From the NCBI RefSeq assembly GCF_030813505.1, contig NZ_JAUSUE010000002.1: DNA of 64,000 bases. One strand, written 5' to 3'. This DNA comes from Pectinatus haikarae (GTDB lineage: Bacteria > Bacillota > Negativicutes > Selenomonadales > Selenomonadaceae). Under the pieces are notes generated by a model. It was not told the DNA's origin. It saw only the letters and a list, made by a program, of their open reading frames with translations, and made no database searches. The position numbers and the translations under genes are program-made. Below, one piece after another: positions 16,383-25,190 of the stretch; positions within the stretch are counted from its first letter, which is position 1; each line of letters starts with the position of its first letter.

Positions 16383-16826
16383 ATGCTTGGTATTATTGTT
16401 GGAACGCATGGACATCTGGCAGAAGAGCTGGTAAAAACCTGTACAATGATCTGCGGCCAGCCGGATAATTTGCGGACCGTTACTTTGGTTCCCGGAGAAG
16501 GACCCGATGATTTGATCAGTAAATACAGACAGGCCATAAAAGAACTCGGTATGGAAAATGGTATCATAATATTAAATGATTTGTTTGGTGGAAGTCCGTA
16601 TAATGCTGCCTGCCGTATTGCTGCCGATGATGAAAGATGCGGCATTGTAACCGGTGTCAATCTGCCTATGCTGGTGGAAATCATAAATTATCGTTTTGGT
16701 GTTGATGAGAAATTTTCTATCATAGATATATTGGAAAAAGCGAAGGAAGCGGCCGGTGCAGGTGTCCAGAAATTTCATAAAAGCATGGTAACAGTAGATG
16801 TTGAAGAAGAAGGGGACGATTTATAA
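16383..16826 (+). CDS. PTS mannose-family EIIA component
   Basis: The 147-residue protein begins MLGIIVGTHGHLAEELV, with the phosphorylatable His of EIIA-Man in the GTHG motif (about residue 9). Residues around NGIIILNDLFGGSPYNAA match the conserved second half of the domain. It receives phosphate from HPr and passes it to EIIB. It is a separate protein, not fused to EIIB as in some manX genes. GGGGAGG lies just upstream of the ATG. It is the first gene of the sigma-54-driven operon and overlaps EIIB by one base. Confidence 0.93.
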   Translation: MLGIIVGTHGHLAEELVKTCTMICGQPDNLRTVTLVPGEGPDDLISKYRQAIKELGMENGIIILNDLFGGSPYNAACRIAADDERCGIVTGVNLPMLVEIINYRFGVDEKFSIIDILEKAKEAAGAGVQKFHKSMVTVDVEEEGDDL

Positions 16827-17305
16827 TGAAGATAGTATTGGCTCGTATTGACGACAGACTTATTCACGGACAAGTAGCTACAGTCTGGGCTAAGGTAACA
16901 AAATGTGAACGCATAATTGTTTGTGATGATGATGTGGCCGCGGATAATATCAGGGCGACGCTGTTGAAACAGGTAGCGCCTCCCGGTATAAAATCAAGTG
17001 TTGTGAACGTTGATAAAGCTATTCGTGTCTATAATAATCCTAAATACGAAAATGATAAATGCCTTCTGCTGTTTACTAATCCGACCAGCGTGCTGGATAT
17101 GGTTGAAGCCGGCGTAGATATTAAGAGTGTCAATATCGGCGGTATGAGTTTCAAAGAAGGGAAACGTCAGGTCAGCGGAGCTATATCGGTCGATGAAAAA
17201 GATGAAGAGGCATTTAAGAAACTTCATGAAAAGGGAATAGAGCTTGAATGCAGAAAGGTGGATACTGATAAAAAGACTGATATGATGGATCTGTTGAAAA
17301 AGTAA
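16826..17305 (+). CDS. PTS mannose/fructose/sorbose-family EIIB component
   Basis: The 159-residue protein has the EIIB-Man/Sor start KIVLARIDDRLIHGQVATVW, whose His (about 15) is the phosphorylation site. The Rossmann-like core NIGGMSFKEGKRQVSG is also conserved. It transfers phosphate from EIIA to the sugar during transport through EIIC/EIID. The actual sugar cannot be read from the sequence: mannose, glucose, fructose, sorbose and N-acetylated amino sugars are all handled by family members. It is followed by a 90-bp gap before EIIC. Confidence 0.93.
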   Translation: MKIVLARIDDRLIHGQVATVWAKVTKCERIIVCDDDVAADNIRATLLKQVAPPGIKSSVVNVDKAIRVYNNPKYENDKCLLLFTNPTSVLDMVEAGVDIKSVNIGGMSFKEGKRQVSGAISVDEKDEEAFKKLHEKGIELECRKVDTDKKTDMMDLLKK

Positions 17306-17395
17306 AATTTTGATATAGATCATATACTTGAATTTCTGTTGATGAAAATCAATTGAAATAAAGGTTTTTGTAGAATGATATAGGAGGGATTTATA

Positions 17396-18202
17396 ATGGA
17401 ACTTAATGGTGCTCAACTTATTGCAATTTTTATTGTTTCGGCTATAGCAGGAATGGGCAGTGTGCTCGATGAATTTCAAACGCACAGACCTCTCATTGCC
17501 TGCACACTTATCGGGTTTATTCTAGGTGATATGACAACTGGTATTATTATCGGCGGCACATTGGAAATGATAGCTCTGGGCTGGATGAACATAGGGGCTG
17601 CAATGGCGCCTGATGCGGCACTGGCATCCGTTATTTCAACAATCTTGGTTATTGCCGGACATCAAAGCATAGGAGCAGGGATTGCAATAGCCATGCCGCT
17701 TGCGGCTGCCGGACAAGTGCTGACAATCCTCTGCCGTACGCTGACAGTCTTTTTCCAGCATAAGGCCGACAGCTTCGCAAGAGAAGGCAGTCTGCGGGGA
17801 ATAGATATCTGCCATCTTGGCGCGCTGGGGATACAGGCTCTGCGTGTGGCTATTCCATCTATCCTTGTTGCCATGTATATAGGCACGGGAGCAGTACAGT
17901 CAATGCTTGATGCTATTCCGCCGGTCATCACAGGCGGTTTGCAGGTAGCAGGCGGATTTATAGTTGTTGTTGGTTATGCAATGGTTATAAATATGATGCA
18001 GGCGGGGTATCTGATGCCCTTTTTCTTCCTTGGTTTTGTTATAGCGGCTTTCACTCAGTTCAATCTTGTTGCTTTCGGTGTCATAGGTTTAGTCTTGGCG
18101 ATAGTGTATATACAGCTCAATCCCAAATATAATAAAACGGTAGCGGCTGCTGCACCGTCCGGAAGCGGCAACAACGATCTTGATGATGATTTAGATGATT
18201 GA
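17396..18202 (+). CDS. PTS mannose-family EIIC membrane component
   Basis: The 268-residue polytopic membrane protein is recognisable as EIIC-Man: AGMGSVLDEFQTHRPLIACTL, then GDMTTGIIIGGTLEMIALGWM and NIGAAMAPDAALASVIST. It forms the sugar translocator with EIID. The C terminus ends in a short acidic run (NNDLDDDLDD), which is common in this family. GGAGGG precedes ATG 17396. It lies in the same operon as EIIA, EIIB and EIID. Confidence 0.94.
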   Translation: MELNGAQLIAIFIVSAIAGMGSVLDEFQTHRPLIACTLIGFILGDMTTGIIIGGTLEMIALGWMNIGAAMAPDAALASVISTILVIAGHQSIGAGIAIAMPLAAAGQVLTILCRTLTVFFQHKADSFAREGSLRGIDICHLGALGIQALRVAIPSILVAMYIGTGAVQSMLDAIPPVITGGLQVAGGFIVVVGYAMVINMMQAGYLMPFFFLGFVIAAFTQFNLVAFGVIGLVLAIVYIQLNPKYNKTVAAAAPSGSGNNDLDDDLDD

Positions 18203-18218
18203 AAAGGGGGAAAATATA

Positions 18219-19037
18219 ATGAAAAAATTAACTAAGAGTGACTTTTTCTGGACGTTTGTTCGTTCAAATTTTGCGCAGGGTTCGTGGAATATGGAACGTA
18301 TGCAGGCACTGGGATTTTGTTTCGGTGTTATTCCCATAATCAAAAGATTGTACAGCGGTGATGAACGTAAACAAGCCTTGAAAAGGCATCTTGAATTTTA
18401 TAATACGCAGCCATTTGTGACAGCACCGATTATTGGTGTGGTATCGGCAATGGAAGAACAAAAAGCCAATGGCAAGGACATTCCGGATGGTGTTATAAAC
18501 GGGCTTAAGGTAGGAATGATGGGACCGTTAGCAGGTGTTGGTGACCCTATCTTTTGGGGAACTGTGCGGCCGATAACAGCATCCCTGGGGGCTTCTTTCG
18601 CACTGGGGGGCAGTTTGTTCGGACCAATATTATTCTTTGTTTTGTTTAACTTGATTCGTCTTCTTGTTCGTTGGTATGGAATTAAATATGGTTATGAAAA
18701 GGGAACAGATGTCATTGCCGATGTAGCGGGCAACACCCTGCAGAAAATTACTGAAGGTGCTTCTATTCTGGGGTTGTTTGTTATGGGGGCTTTGGTAAAC
18801 AAATGGACTTCCGTCCATGTGCCTATTGTGATTTCCACTATTCAGAAACAGGATGGCACGATCGCGGTGACAACTGTGCAGACTATTTTTGATCAGTTGA
18901 TGCCGGGACTTATACCTTTGCTGCTTACTTTCATGTGTATTAAGCTTATGAAAAATAAAGTCAATCCGATATGGATCATTTTTGGTTTATTTGCGGTTGG
19001 TATTTTAGGCTATTGGTCCGGTATTCTGGGAATGTAA
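18219..19037 (+). CDS. PTS mannose-family EIID membrane component
   Basis: The 272-residue protein shows EIID-Man hallmarks: FWTFVRSNFAQGSWNMERMQ near the N terminus, then FYNTQPFVTAPIIGV and MMGPLAGVGDPIFWGTVRPI. ATG 18219 follows AAAAGGGGG; the in-frame ATG at 18195 overlaps the EIIC stop and has no proper site. With EIIC it makes up the membrane part of the permease. It is the last gene of the operon, followed by a stem-loop terminator. Confidence 0.94.
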   Translation: MKKLTKSDFFWTFVRSNFAQGSWNMERMQALGFCFGVIPIIKRLYSGDERKQALKRHLEFYNTQPFVTAPIIGVVSAMEEQKANGKDIPDGVINGLKVGMMGPLAGVGDPIFWGTVRPITASLGASFALGGSLFGPILFFVLFNLIRLLVRWYGIKYGYEKGTDVIADVAGNTLQKITEGASILGLFVMGALVNKWTSVHVPIVISTIQKQDGTIAVTTVQTIFDQLMPGLIPLLLTFMCIKLMKNKVNPIWIIFGLFAVGILGYWSGILGM

Positions 19038-19045
19038 TTTATCTG

Positions 19046-19085
19046 ACTGCAGCAATCTATATTGCTGAAGCGGCTGCAGTTTTTG
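19046..19085 (+). terminator. Terminator of the PTS operon
   Basis: ACTGCAGC (19046-19053) pairs with GCTGCAGT (19073-19080), with an inner AGCAAT/ATTGCT helix, followed by TTTTGTT. Confidence 0.75.
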
Positions 19086-19118
19086 TTATCAGCATAAAAC
19101 TCCAAATTACTCCACTAA

Positions 19119-19153
19119 GGAGGATCAATTCAACATTTTTGATTTGATCCTCC
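19119..19153. repeat. Perfect 10-bp inverted repeat of unknown role
   Basis: GGAGGATCAA (19119-19128) and TTGATCCTCC (19144-19153) are perfectly complementary with a 15-nt loop. There is no T run after it. It sits between two convergent operons with no gene around it. It could be an operator, a small RNA fragment or a degraded terminator. Confidence 0.55.
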
Positions 19154-19197
19154 GACTCCGAATAATATAGGCGGTGAAGATCAGCCTGAATATACAA

Positions 19198-19237
19198 AAT
19201 GACCTTGATGAAATTTTTGAATTTCATCAAGGTCATT
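19198..19237. terminator. Bidirectional terminator between the PTS and TonB operons
   Basis: A perfect 17-bp stem (19198-19214 with 19221-19237, loop 6 nt) has T-rich flanks on both strands. It ends the minus-strand receptor-to-tonB operon and backs up the PTS terminator. Confidence 0.85.
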
Positions 19238-19251
19238 TTTGTGCTGCGCCG

Positions 19252-20034
19252 TCATTTTACAGTTTCCATTTTAAAGTTAAATGTTTGGCTGATGATGCAG
19301 CGTACTGGCTGTCCGGATGAATTTTGCGCAGGTGAAAAGGTCCATTGGCGTGCTGCTGTCAGAGCAGCTTCAATGAAGGCTGCTCCGCCATAAGAAGAAA
19401 GTACAGAAACTGTTTCAACATTTCCGAGCGCATCGACTGAAAAACTGACAGTTACCATGCCCTCTATGCCCGACGAACGCATAGAGTAAGGATAAGACGG
19501 AATCGGTGCGTTTAACGGTATCGGATTAATAGCTGCTTTAAGAGCAGACTCATTATTTTCAGCTGAGTTTCCGCCATTTGTGCCCTTGCTTTCGCCGGTT
19601 CCCGCCGTTGAGTCAGTTCCTGTATCGGAACTATTCCCTTCACTGCCCGTACCGATAGCGTTTCCCTGTTTGCCTGAGGACAATTGTCCTTTTTCTGCAT
19701 TGCTGCCTGCAGGCGATTTTTTTGTGCTGTTTGTGATTTTCAGCTTTTTAACTTCTGTTGTACTGTCTGAATTTTCATTATAAGTATTTTGCAGACTGTC
19801 CCGGTCAATTATAATATCGCTTGATGAAGCAGCACTGGCTTGTGAGCCGGAACTTTCTGCGCTGTTAGATTCATTTTCTGCGGATGATTTGTCATCTGCC
19901 ATATAAATTTCTGTATCCGGAGTTTTACTGAAATTTTTTGCAATGGCAAAAAAACCGCTGTACGATATGATGAAAAAAAAGAGAAAATGTATTCCCAGGG
20001 AGGCTAACCAGCCTGATTTACGATAGTTATGCAT
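19252..20034 (-). CDS. tonB: TonB family energy-transducing protein
   Basis: The 260-residue protein starts at the ATG read from 20034 (AGAGGTGA upstream); longer in-frame starts extend into the preceding gene. It has a short basic N terminus and one membrane anchor (LASLGIHFLFFFIISYSGFF). A long low-complexity Ser/Gly/Asn/Thr linker spans about 50-170, in place of the common Pro-rich spacer. The C-terminal TonB domain follows (PSYPYSMRSSGIEGMVTVSF to the end, with ARQWTFSPA). It should span the periplasm and open the receptor encoded in the same operon. No exbB or exbD gene is nearby, so it probably uses an ExbBD pair encoded elsewhere. Confidence 0.88.
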   Translation of the reverse strand: MHNYRKSGWLASLGIHFLFFFIISYSGFFAIAKNFSKTPDTEIYMADDKSSAENESNSAESSGSQASAASSSDIIIDRDSLQNTYNENSDSTTEVKKLKITNSTKKSPAGSNAEKGQLSSGKQGNAIGTGSEGNSSDTGTDSTAGTGESKGTNGGNSAENNESALKAAINPIPLNAPIPSYPYSMRSSGIEGMVTVSFSVDALGNVETVSVLSSYGGAAFIEAALTAARQWTFSPAQNSSGQPVRCIISQTFNFKMETVK

Positions 20035-20068
20035 TGTTATAATATCACCTCTGTAAAAATACATTCGA

Positions 20069-21130
20069 TTAAGGATTTTTACCATGCATGATTTTATCTG
20101 CATCATCGTTTGTAAGTTTTGTCCATAAAAATTTTTCGTAGAAAACTTTGACTTCCCGCTGCAGATCCAGATTCTGATATCTGCCCGGGTGAAATAGTTT
20201 GGCTGCCCATTGGATCTGCAGAGCGCCCTCAATACCGTATCTGTCCCAAGCGAATCCGCCGCGCGGGTTTATATATACGCTGTTGTTTTTGACAGCTTTG
20301 ATATTCTTCAGAGCAGCACGATTTAAAATATCGTCGGGATTACAGCTGGCATCAAGAATGATTATATCCGGATCCCATTTTATGATCTGTTCATTTGAAA
20401 CCGACTGCATGTTACCTTCAATTTCGGCAGCTGCATTAATGCCGCCGGCAACAGATATCCATGTGTCAATGATGGTATGGCGGCCGTCTGCTTTCAGTGG
20501 AGCTGTTGATTGCAGATGCAAAACTTTTGGTTTGTCTCTATCGGCAATTTTTTCGGTGATATTTTTTATCTCAGACATTTTTTCAGTGAGGTAAGAATTA
20601 TATTCGTTTGCCCGTTCGACAGCAGGGCCGCCGAGAATATCGGCAGTCAAGGTCACGGCTCTTTTCATATCGTCATAATTATCAAAATAACAATTTACAA
20701 GAGGAATATTTACAGAGGCCAATTTTGCTCTGTTCTTGTCTGTAGAATCAAAAACAACATCCGGTTTACGGGACAGCAGTTTTTCCAAATTAAAATTATC
20801 ACCAAAGGTCGACAATGCATCTGTCATTTTAGGAGCTATTTTATAAAGCCATGGGAAATCATGCTGACGCATATGTGTGGCAGCCATTCCGTCGGCATGA
20901 TCGAGCATTACCAGAATTTCATTGTGGGCATACCATCCGGCTGCGTATTTTTGCACGGGGATTGGTATTTGAACCGATTGTCCTGACATATCGGTTACGG
21001 TACGCATCGTCGGGGTCGATACGCCTTTTGAAGCGGCAGGAGAGCTTTCTCGGCAGCCGATGATGTTTATTGTCAGAAACAGAAGAGCAAAAACAGAGAA
21101 TATAAATTTTATAAAGGTTTTATTATACAT
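20069..21130 (-). CDS. ABC transporter substrate-binding lipoprotein (iron complex/cobalamin family)
   Basis: The 353-residue protein has a signal peptide with lipobox IIGC (Cys about 26), then a type-III (BtuF/FecB-like) binding fold. Family landmarks are VTDMSGQSVQIPIPVQKYA, LLSRKPDVVFDST, and WDPDIIILDASCNPDDIL. It should present an iron chelate, haem or corrinoid to the FecCD-type permease. The conserved salt-bridge Glu residues cannot be placed with certainty. It lies 3 bp downstream of the ATPase gene and 34 bp upstream of tonB in the five-gene operon. Confidence 0.87.
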   Translation of the reverse strand: MYNKTFIKFIFSVFALLFLTINIIGCRESSPAASKGVSTPTMRTVTDMSGQSVQIPIPVQKYAAGWYAHNEILVMLDHADGMAATHMRQHDFPWLYKIAPKMTDALSTFGDNFNLEKLLSRKPDVVFDSTDKNRAKLASVNIPLVNCYFDNYDDMKRAVTLTADILGGPAVERANEYNSYLTEKMSEIKNITEKIADRDKPKVLHLQSTAPLKADGRHTIIDTWISVAGGINAAAEIEGNMQSVSNEQIIKWDPDIIILDASCNPDDILNRAALKNIKAVKNNSVYINPRGGFAWDRYGIEGALQIQWAAKLFHPGRYQNLDLQREVKVFYEKFLWTKLTNDDADKIMHGKNP

Positions 21131-21133
21131 AAA

Positions 21134-21922
21134 TTACACTCCAAACAGCGGTACACACGTTTTGGTAATGCTTCCGTCGGCATTTTTCTTTGTTATTATG
21201 TCAATATCAATACCATATGCCCTTTTCAGATTGACTGGAGATAATATATTGGCAGCATCACCTATATCGGGTCTGGTATTTTTATAGAAAAGTATTACTT
21301 TTGCGTCGCATAAAAATGCCTGATCGGGAAAATGGGTGGTAAAAAGTATACTGATGCCATTTTGGGACAGTTGTTTTATTATTTTCAATATGCGTATTTG
21401 ATTGCCGAAATCAAGATTTGATGTAGGCTCATCCATTATCAGGAGCCGGGGTTCCTGCACTAATGCTCTGGCGATCATTACTATCTGCTGTTCACCGCCG
21501 CTTAAATTACTGAAAAATCTTTTTCGCATATGCTCTATATTTAATTTTTTCAGTACATCTTCAACAATAAGCATATCTTTATTGCCCGGCTGGGAAAAAG
21601 CATTCAAGTGTGGCAGACGTCCCATAATGACCACTTCCTCAATAGAAAAAGAGAAAGAATGACAGGTCACCTGCGGAACGTAACCAATATGCCGGGCCGT
21701 GTATTTTCGCGGTAAGCCGGATAAATCCTTGTTGTCAAGCAATACTGATCCGCTGCATGGTTTTATAAAACCCATAATCGTTTTGAGTAAAGTTGTTTTA
21801 CCTACGCCATTGGGTCCCAGCACTGTTATTATGTCTCCATCGGTGACATTGAAGTTGATACCTTCTGCTAATTTATGGTGATTGTATCCGCAGGAAAGAT
21901 TTTTTACTGCCAGTTCTATAAT
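21134..21922 (-). CDS. ABC transporter ATP-binding protein, iron complex/cobalamin family; apparent ATT start
   Basis: This ATPase has Walker A LGPNGVGKTTLLKT, signature NLSGGEQQIVMIARAL and Walker B RLLIMDEPTSNLD. The first ATG in frame falls inside the Walker A motif, so translation must begin upstream. The frame is open back to a TAA. The best family-like start is ATT read from 21922: it gives MIELAVKNLSCGYN, has AAGGGG about 5 nt upstream, and overlaps the permease stop by 7 bp. The product would be 262 residues, normal for FecE/BtuD-type proteins. ATA at 21919 or a sequence error are alternatives. Confidence 0.85.
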   Translation of the reverse strand: MIELAVKNLSCGYNHHKLAEGINFNVTDGDIITVLGPNGVGKTTLLKTIMGFIKPCSGSVLLDNKDLSGLPRKYTARHIGYVPQVTCHSFSFSIEEVVIMGRLPHLNAFSQPGNKDMLIVEDVLKKLNIEHMRKRFFSNLSGGEQQIVMIARALVQEPRLLIMDEPTSNLDFGNQIRILKIIKQLSQNGISILFTTHFPDQAFLCDAKVILFYKNTRPDIGDAANILSPVNLKRAYGIDIDIITKKNADGSITKTCVPLFGV

Positions 21923-22938
21923 AATCGCCCCTTAAAATTGTACAGCATCAAAATGAAAAATGGTGCACCTATAATTGATGTTATAATGCTTATAGGGATC
22001 TCTGAGGAAATGAGAGAGCGCGCCGCATCATCTGCCAGCAATAAAAAAGAAGCACCGAGAAGGCAGGAACTGATAAGCACCGTTTTGTTGTCGGCACCGA
22101 CGATGAGTCTTGTCAAGTGGGGAATTATCAAGCCGATCCAGCCTATTATGCCAGCTATTGCCACTGAACTTGCTGTCAGGATAGTCGCACATATTATGAC
22201 AATCATTTGAAGAGAAGCGGCATTGACTCCGAGCGATAATGCTTCTTCGGTGCCGAACATCAATGCATTGAGACGCCAGCGCATCATGAATAACGGAACG
22301 GAACCAAGACAAAACATGATGAGGAAAAAGTGCAGGTCACTGTAAGTAACATTTGCCAGGCCGCCCATCAGCCAAAAAATAATGTCCGGCAGTCTGGAAT
22401 CAGGATCGGCAGTATATTTAATTATGGAAATCAACGCCTGAAACAGCGTAGAAACTATGATGCCCGTAAGAATCAAAGCTACAGTGGATTCTCTGTGTGG
22501 ATTGATAAATGAACAAATCAAATAGGTGGTTAAGACGGCAGCCATTCCCATAATAAATGCCATTATCTGTATTTCCGGCATATTGAAATTGAATAAAAAA
22601 CCCAGTGCGGCACCAAACCCGGCTCCTGCCGAGGCACCGAGCAGATCGGGAGAAACCATTGGATTACGGAACATGCTCTGATAGGATGTTCCTGCTATTG
22701 ATAAAGCAGCACCTATTCCCATTGCCGCAAAAATACGGGGCATGCGCACTTCGAAGATAACAGTCTCAGCTGCTTCATTCCAGTTATTGGGCAGACCGCT
22801 TATTTTTCCCCATAGTATATGCAGAAGATCCTTTAACGATAAATCGTAGCTGCCGATAAGAAAGGAGCCAAGAAAAGAACAAAGCAGTATGGAGAAAAAT
22901 ATTAGAAAAGCCAGTGATTGATGTCTGTGCTTGAACAA
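21916..22938 (-). CDS. FecCD-family permease (iron complex/cobalamin importer)
   Basis: The 340-residue polytopic protein has about ten membrane segments and FecCD/BtuC hallmarks: VRMPRIFAAMGIGAALSIAG, YQSMFRNPMVSPDLLGAS, and IAGIIGWIGLIIPHLTRLIVG. It forms the homodimeric inner-membrane channel for the binding lipoprotein. Its start lies 21 bp after the receptor stop. Overlap with the ATPase suggests coupled translation. Confidence 0.92.
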   Translation of the reverse strand: MFKHRHQSLAFLIFFSILLCSFLGSFLIGSYDLSLKDLLHILWGKISGLPNNWNEAAETVIFEVRMPRIFAAMGIGAALSIAGTSYQSMFRNPMVSPDLLGASAGAGFGAALGFLFNFNMPEIQIMAFIMGMAAVLTTYLICSFINPHRESTVALILTGIIVSTLFQALISIIKYTADPDSRLPDIIFWLMGGLANVTYSDLHFFLIMFCLGSVPLFMMRWRLNALMFGTEEALSLGVNAASLQMIVIICATILTASSVAIAGIIGWIGLIIPHLTRLIVGADNKTVLISSCLLGASFLLLADDAARSLISSEIPISIITSIIGAPFFILMLYNFKGRLL

Positions 22939-22959
22939 TAGAAAACCTCCTGAACTTTT

Positions 22960-25089
22960 TTAGAAGCTGTAATCCAGCTGAACACCATATAAAGCACCTG
23001 CATCGTACCAGTAACCCTTTACAGCTCCCGTAAAATCCGGTCTGTCGACGTCACGATGGTTGGTAGCGTAATGCTGATTGGTTATATTATCACCAAATAT
23101 AGAAACTGTCAGGTTAGAGTTTATTCTTTTACTGATGCTGGCATTCAGTGTAGTGAAATTTCCTACATTTGTAGTATCGGTAAGAGCGTTTTTGAATGTG
23201 CCTACATGCAGCACGGACAATGCACCCGAGTATGTGTCCTTGTCGTACATAAGAGACATAGTATATTGCGAATGCGGGACCAGCGCAGAGCTTGCGTCGC
23301 TGCCGGCAGTGAAATAAGTGTATGCGGTATTGTAGCTTAAATATTGATTAAGCATACCGTGAAATGATAATTCCAATCCTTTGCGTGTTACATTGCTTTG
23401 TGTATATGTGGTATATGAATCTACGGCGGATGCTGCTGAATTGCCGTTGACGTCGATGCCCTGTTTCACGGCACTTTTATCGTTTTGGATATCATAATAA
23501 AAACCTGTGAGTGAAGTATTGAAAGCCGGTGTATAGTTTGCGGTCACACCTATTTCATATTTCAGGCGTTTGTCATCATCAAATTTTGCGCTGAAATCCG
23601 GTTTGTGCTTTCCACCAACCACTTTATCGCCGACGATATAGCTGTTTGGCGGTGTTTCTGTATAAGAAGTGCGTGCAAATAATTTATATGTATTATCAGC
23701 TTGGTAAGCGGCACCCAATGCTATGCTTTTGGCAGAACCAAGCCATTCATCATGAATGCGTTTGGGATTGTCACCGGCGCCGCTGTATTTTTCTGTACTG
23801 TCGGTCACATGATGTCTGTCTATGCGCACGGCACTGTCCCACGTTAGTTTTCTGCCCGCCTTTTGCTGATATGAGGCATATGCGCTGTATATTTGTTCAT
23901 CAAAAGGACCGTACCCGTAAAAATAAATAGCACCTTTTGGTGACTTCCATTTTAATGCCTGCATACCAATTTTGGTAACAGAATTTTTTGTCTGCCAGGT
24001 GTGCCATAAACTTCCTTCATAGACGCTCTCATCTTCCTGGTTATATTCGTCTGCAAAAATTTTTCCGGTGGTATTATTCATAATACCATTATGTTTTGCT
24101 GTAAAACGGCCGTCCAATTTATTGTAGTTTAGGGAAAAGCCTGTGGTGGAGCCGTTGCTCCAATGTTTATAAAAATTGTAGCCGAGTATGGCTGCTTTTA
24201 CCGGATCATATGCTGCTACATAATTTGGATCGGCAATTACACTTGTACTGCCGCGGACAAAGCCCATTTGCGATTCAGAAGAGCCATCATTGTAATACAG
24301 TGATAATTCATTGCTTGTTGTTTTGGTGGTTTTGCCTATTTTTGCTAAAACAGCATTGTAATCATAACCGTTATTCCAATTACTCTTGCCTCCAAAATTT
24401 TTATGGGCAAATGCAAAATCATATGAAAGACCATTATCAGTTTTATCGCCGATATGTATACTTTGGCCATTTGTGGAAAAATTGCCTGTACTGAGAGAAA
24501 GCTGTCTTGTCTTTTGAGCAGATTTTAATGTTTTTATAACAACAAAACCTTGATTAGGTGCACCGGTAGGACTTTTGAAAGCTTCTATCGGCCCCAGTGT
24601 AAGAATCGTCGAGTCTCTGACAATCGTTATTGATTCGATCATCGATACGGGAAGATTACTCAGCATGCCTCTGGCTTGCTGAGAATAGACTATATATGAA
24701 CCGTCGATAATAAGCCCTAAATTGTCTCCTCCTCTGTCCTGAAGTGTTTCACGTACCTTTACACCTTGATATGTATAGTTTATGCCCATGGCTCTCTGCA
24801 GAATTTCTAAAACAGAATGAGGATGCATTCGTTCTATCTGTTCATGTGTTATCATTTCCGTAGATGCCTTGGAACTTTCGGGAATGGAAAGGCGGCTATA
24901 GGCAGGTTCCTTATAATCATTCCCATCATGGTATGCCGCATTGTCTTTTTTCTCTTTTGCACCGATAATTGTCTGTGCAGGAAGCTCCACCTGTGAAACA
25001 GAGTCCGGACTGTCTGCATATGCTGTACCCCCGATAGATAAAGATATCAGCGTTAATTGCAGTAAAATCTTGTACCTGAAAAAATTCAT
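22960..25089 (-). CDS. TonB-dependent outer-membrane receptor
   Basis: The 709-residue protein has a signal peptide (LTLISLSIGGTAYADS), a TonB-box-like segment near AQTIIGAKE, a plug domain at about 65-185 (VLEILQRAMGINYTY, GGDNLGLIIDG) and a beta-barrel ending in the aromatic VQLDYSF. The alternating-residue barrel pattern is clear. The length fits siderophore, haem or corrinoid receptors. Start is the ATG read from 25089 behind GGGGGAG; an in-frame GTG upstream overlaps that site. It is the first gene of the uptake operon and is strong evidence for an outer membrane. The ligand cannot be read from sequence. Confidence 0.93.
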   Translation of the reverse strand: MNFFRYKILLQLTLISLSIGGTAYADSPDSVSQVELPAQTIIGAKEKKDNAAYHDGNDYKEPAYSRLSIPESSKASTEMITHEQIERMHPHSVLEILQRAMGINYTYQGVKVRETLQDRGGDNLGLIIDGSYIVYSQQARGMLSNLPVSMIESITIVRDSTILTLGPIEAFKSPTGAPNQGFVVIKTLKSAQKTRQLSLSTGNFSTNGQSIHIGDKTDNGLSYDFAFAHKNFGGKSNWNNGYDYNAVLAKIGKTTKTTSNELSLYYNDGSSESQMGFVRGSTSVIADPNYVAAYDPVKAAILGYNFYKHWSNGSTTGFSLNYNKLDGRFTAKHNGIMNNTTGKIFADEYNQEDESVYEGSLWHTWQTKNSVTKIGMQALKWKSPKGAIYFYGYGPFDEQIYSAYASYQQKAGRKLTWDSAVRIDRHHVTDSTEKYSGAGDNPKRIHDEWLGSAKSIALGAAYQADNTYKLFARTSYTETPPNSYIVGDKVVGGKHKPDFSAKFDDDKRLKYEIGVTANYTPAFNTSLTGFYYDIQNDKSAVKQGIDVNGNSAASAVDSYTTYTQSNVTRKGLELSFHGMLNQYLSYNTAYTYFTAGSDASSALVPHSQYTMSLMYDKDTYSGALSVLHVGTFKNALTDTTNVGNFTTLNASISKRINSNLTVSIFGDNITNQHYATNHRDVDRPDFTGAVKGYWYDAGALYGVQLDYSF

Positions 25090-25113
25090 TTTGCTCTCCC
25101 CCACTGTAAATAA

Positions 25114-25149
25114 TAAAAAAAGAAACCTATAATATGCGATAGGCTTCTT
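25114..25149 (-). terminator. Terminator-like hairpin in the receptor leader
   Basis: An 11-bp stem (25139-25149 with 25120-25130, one G-U pair) is followed on the minus strand by seven T. It lies only a few bases after the predicted transcription start, so it may cap and stabilise the mRNA rather than terminate (inference). Confidence 0.6.
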
Positions 25150-25161
25150 TGCTCATTATTA

Positions 25162-25190
25162 ATAATAGATTTCAAGATAAACTCTGTCAA
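25162..25190 (-). promoter_or_regulatory. Promoter of the TonB-receptor operon
   Basis: On the minus strand TTGACA (25190-25185), 17 bases, then TATTAT (25167-25162). The -10 overlaps the palindrome ATTATTAATAAT. No good Fur-box match was found. Confidence 0.8.

Noticed and set aside
25150..25190. Fur box at the TonB-receptor promoter
   Set aside because: The palindrome ATTATTAATAAT overlaps the -10, but its half-sites are in the opposite sense to the GATAAT-N-ATTATC form and the match is poor.
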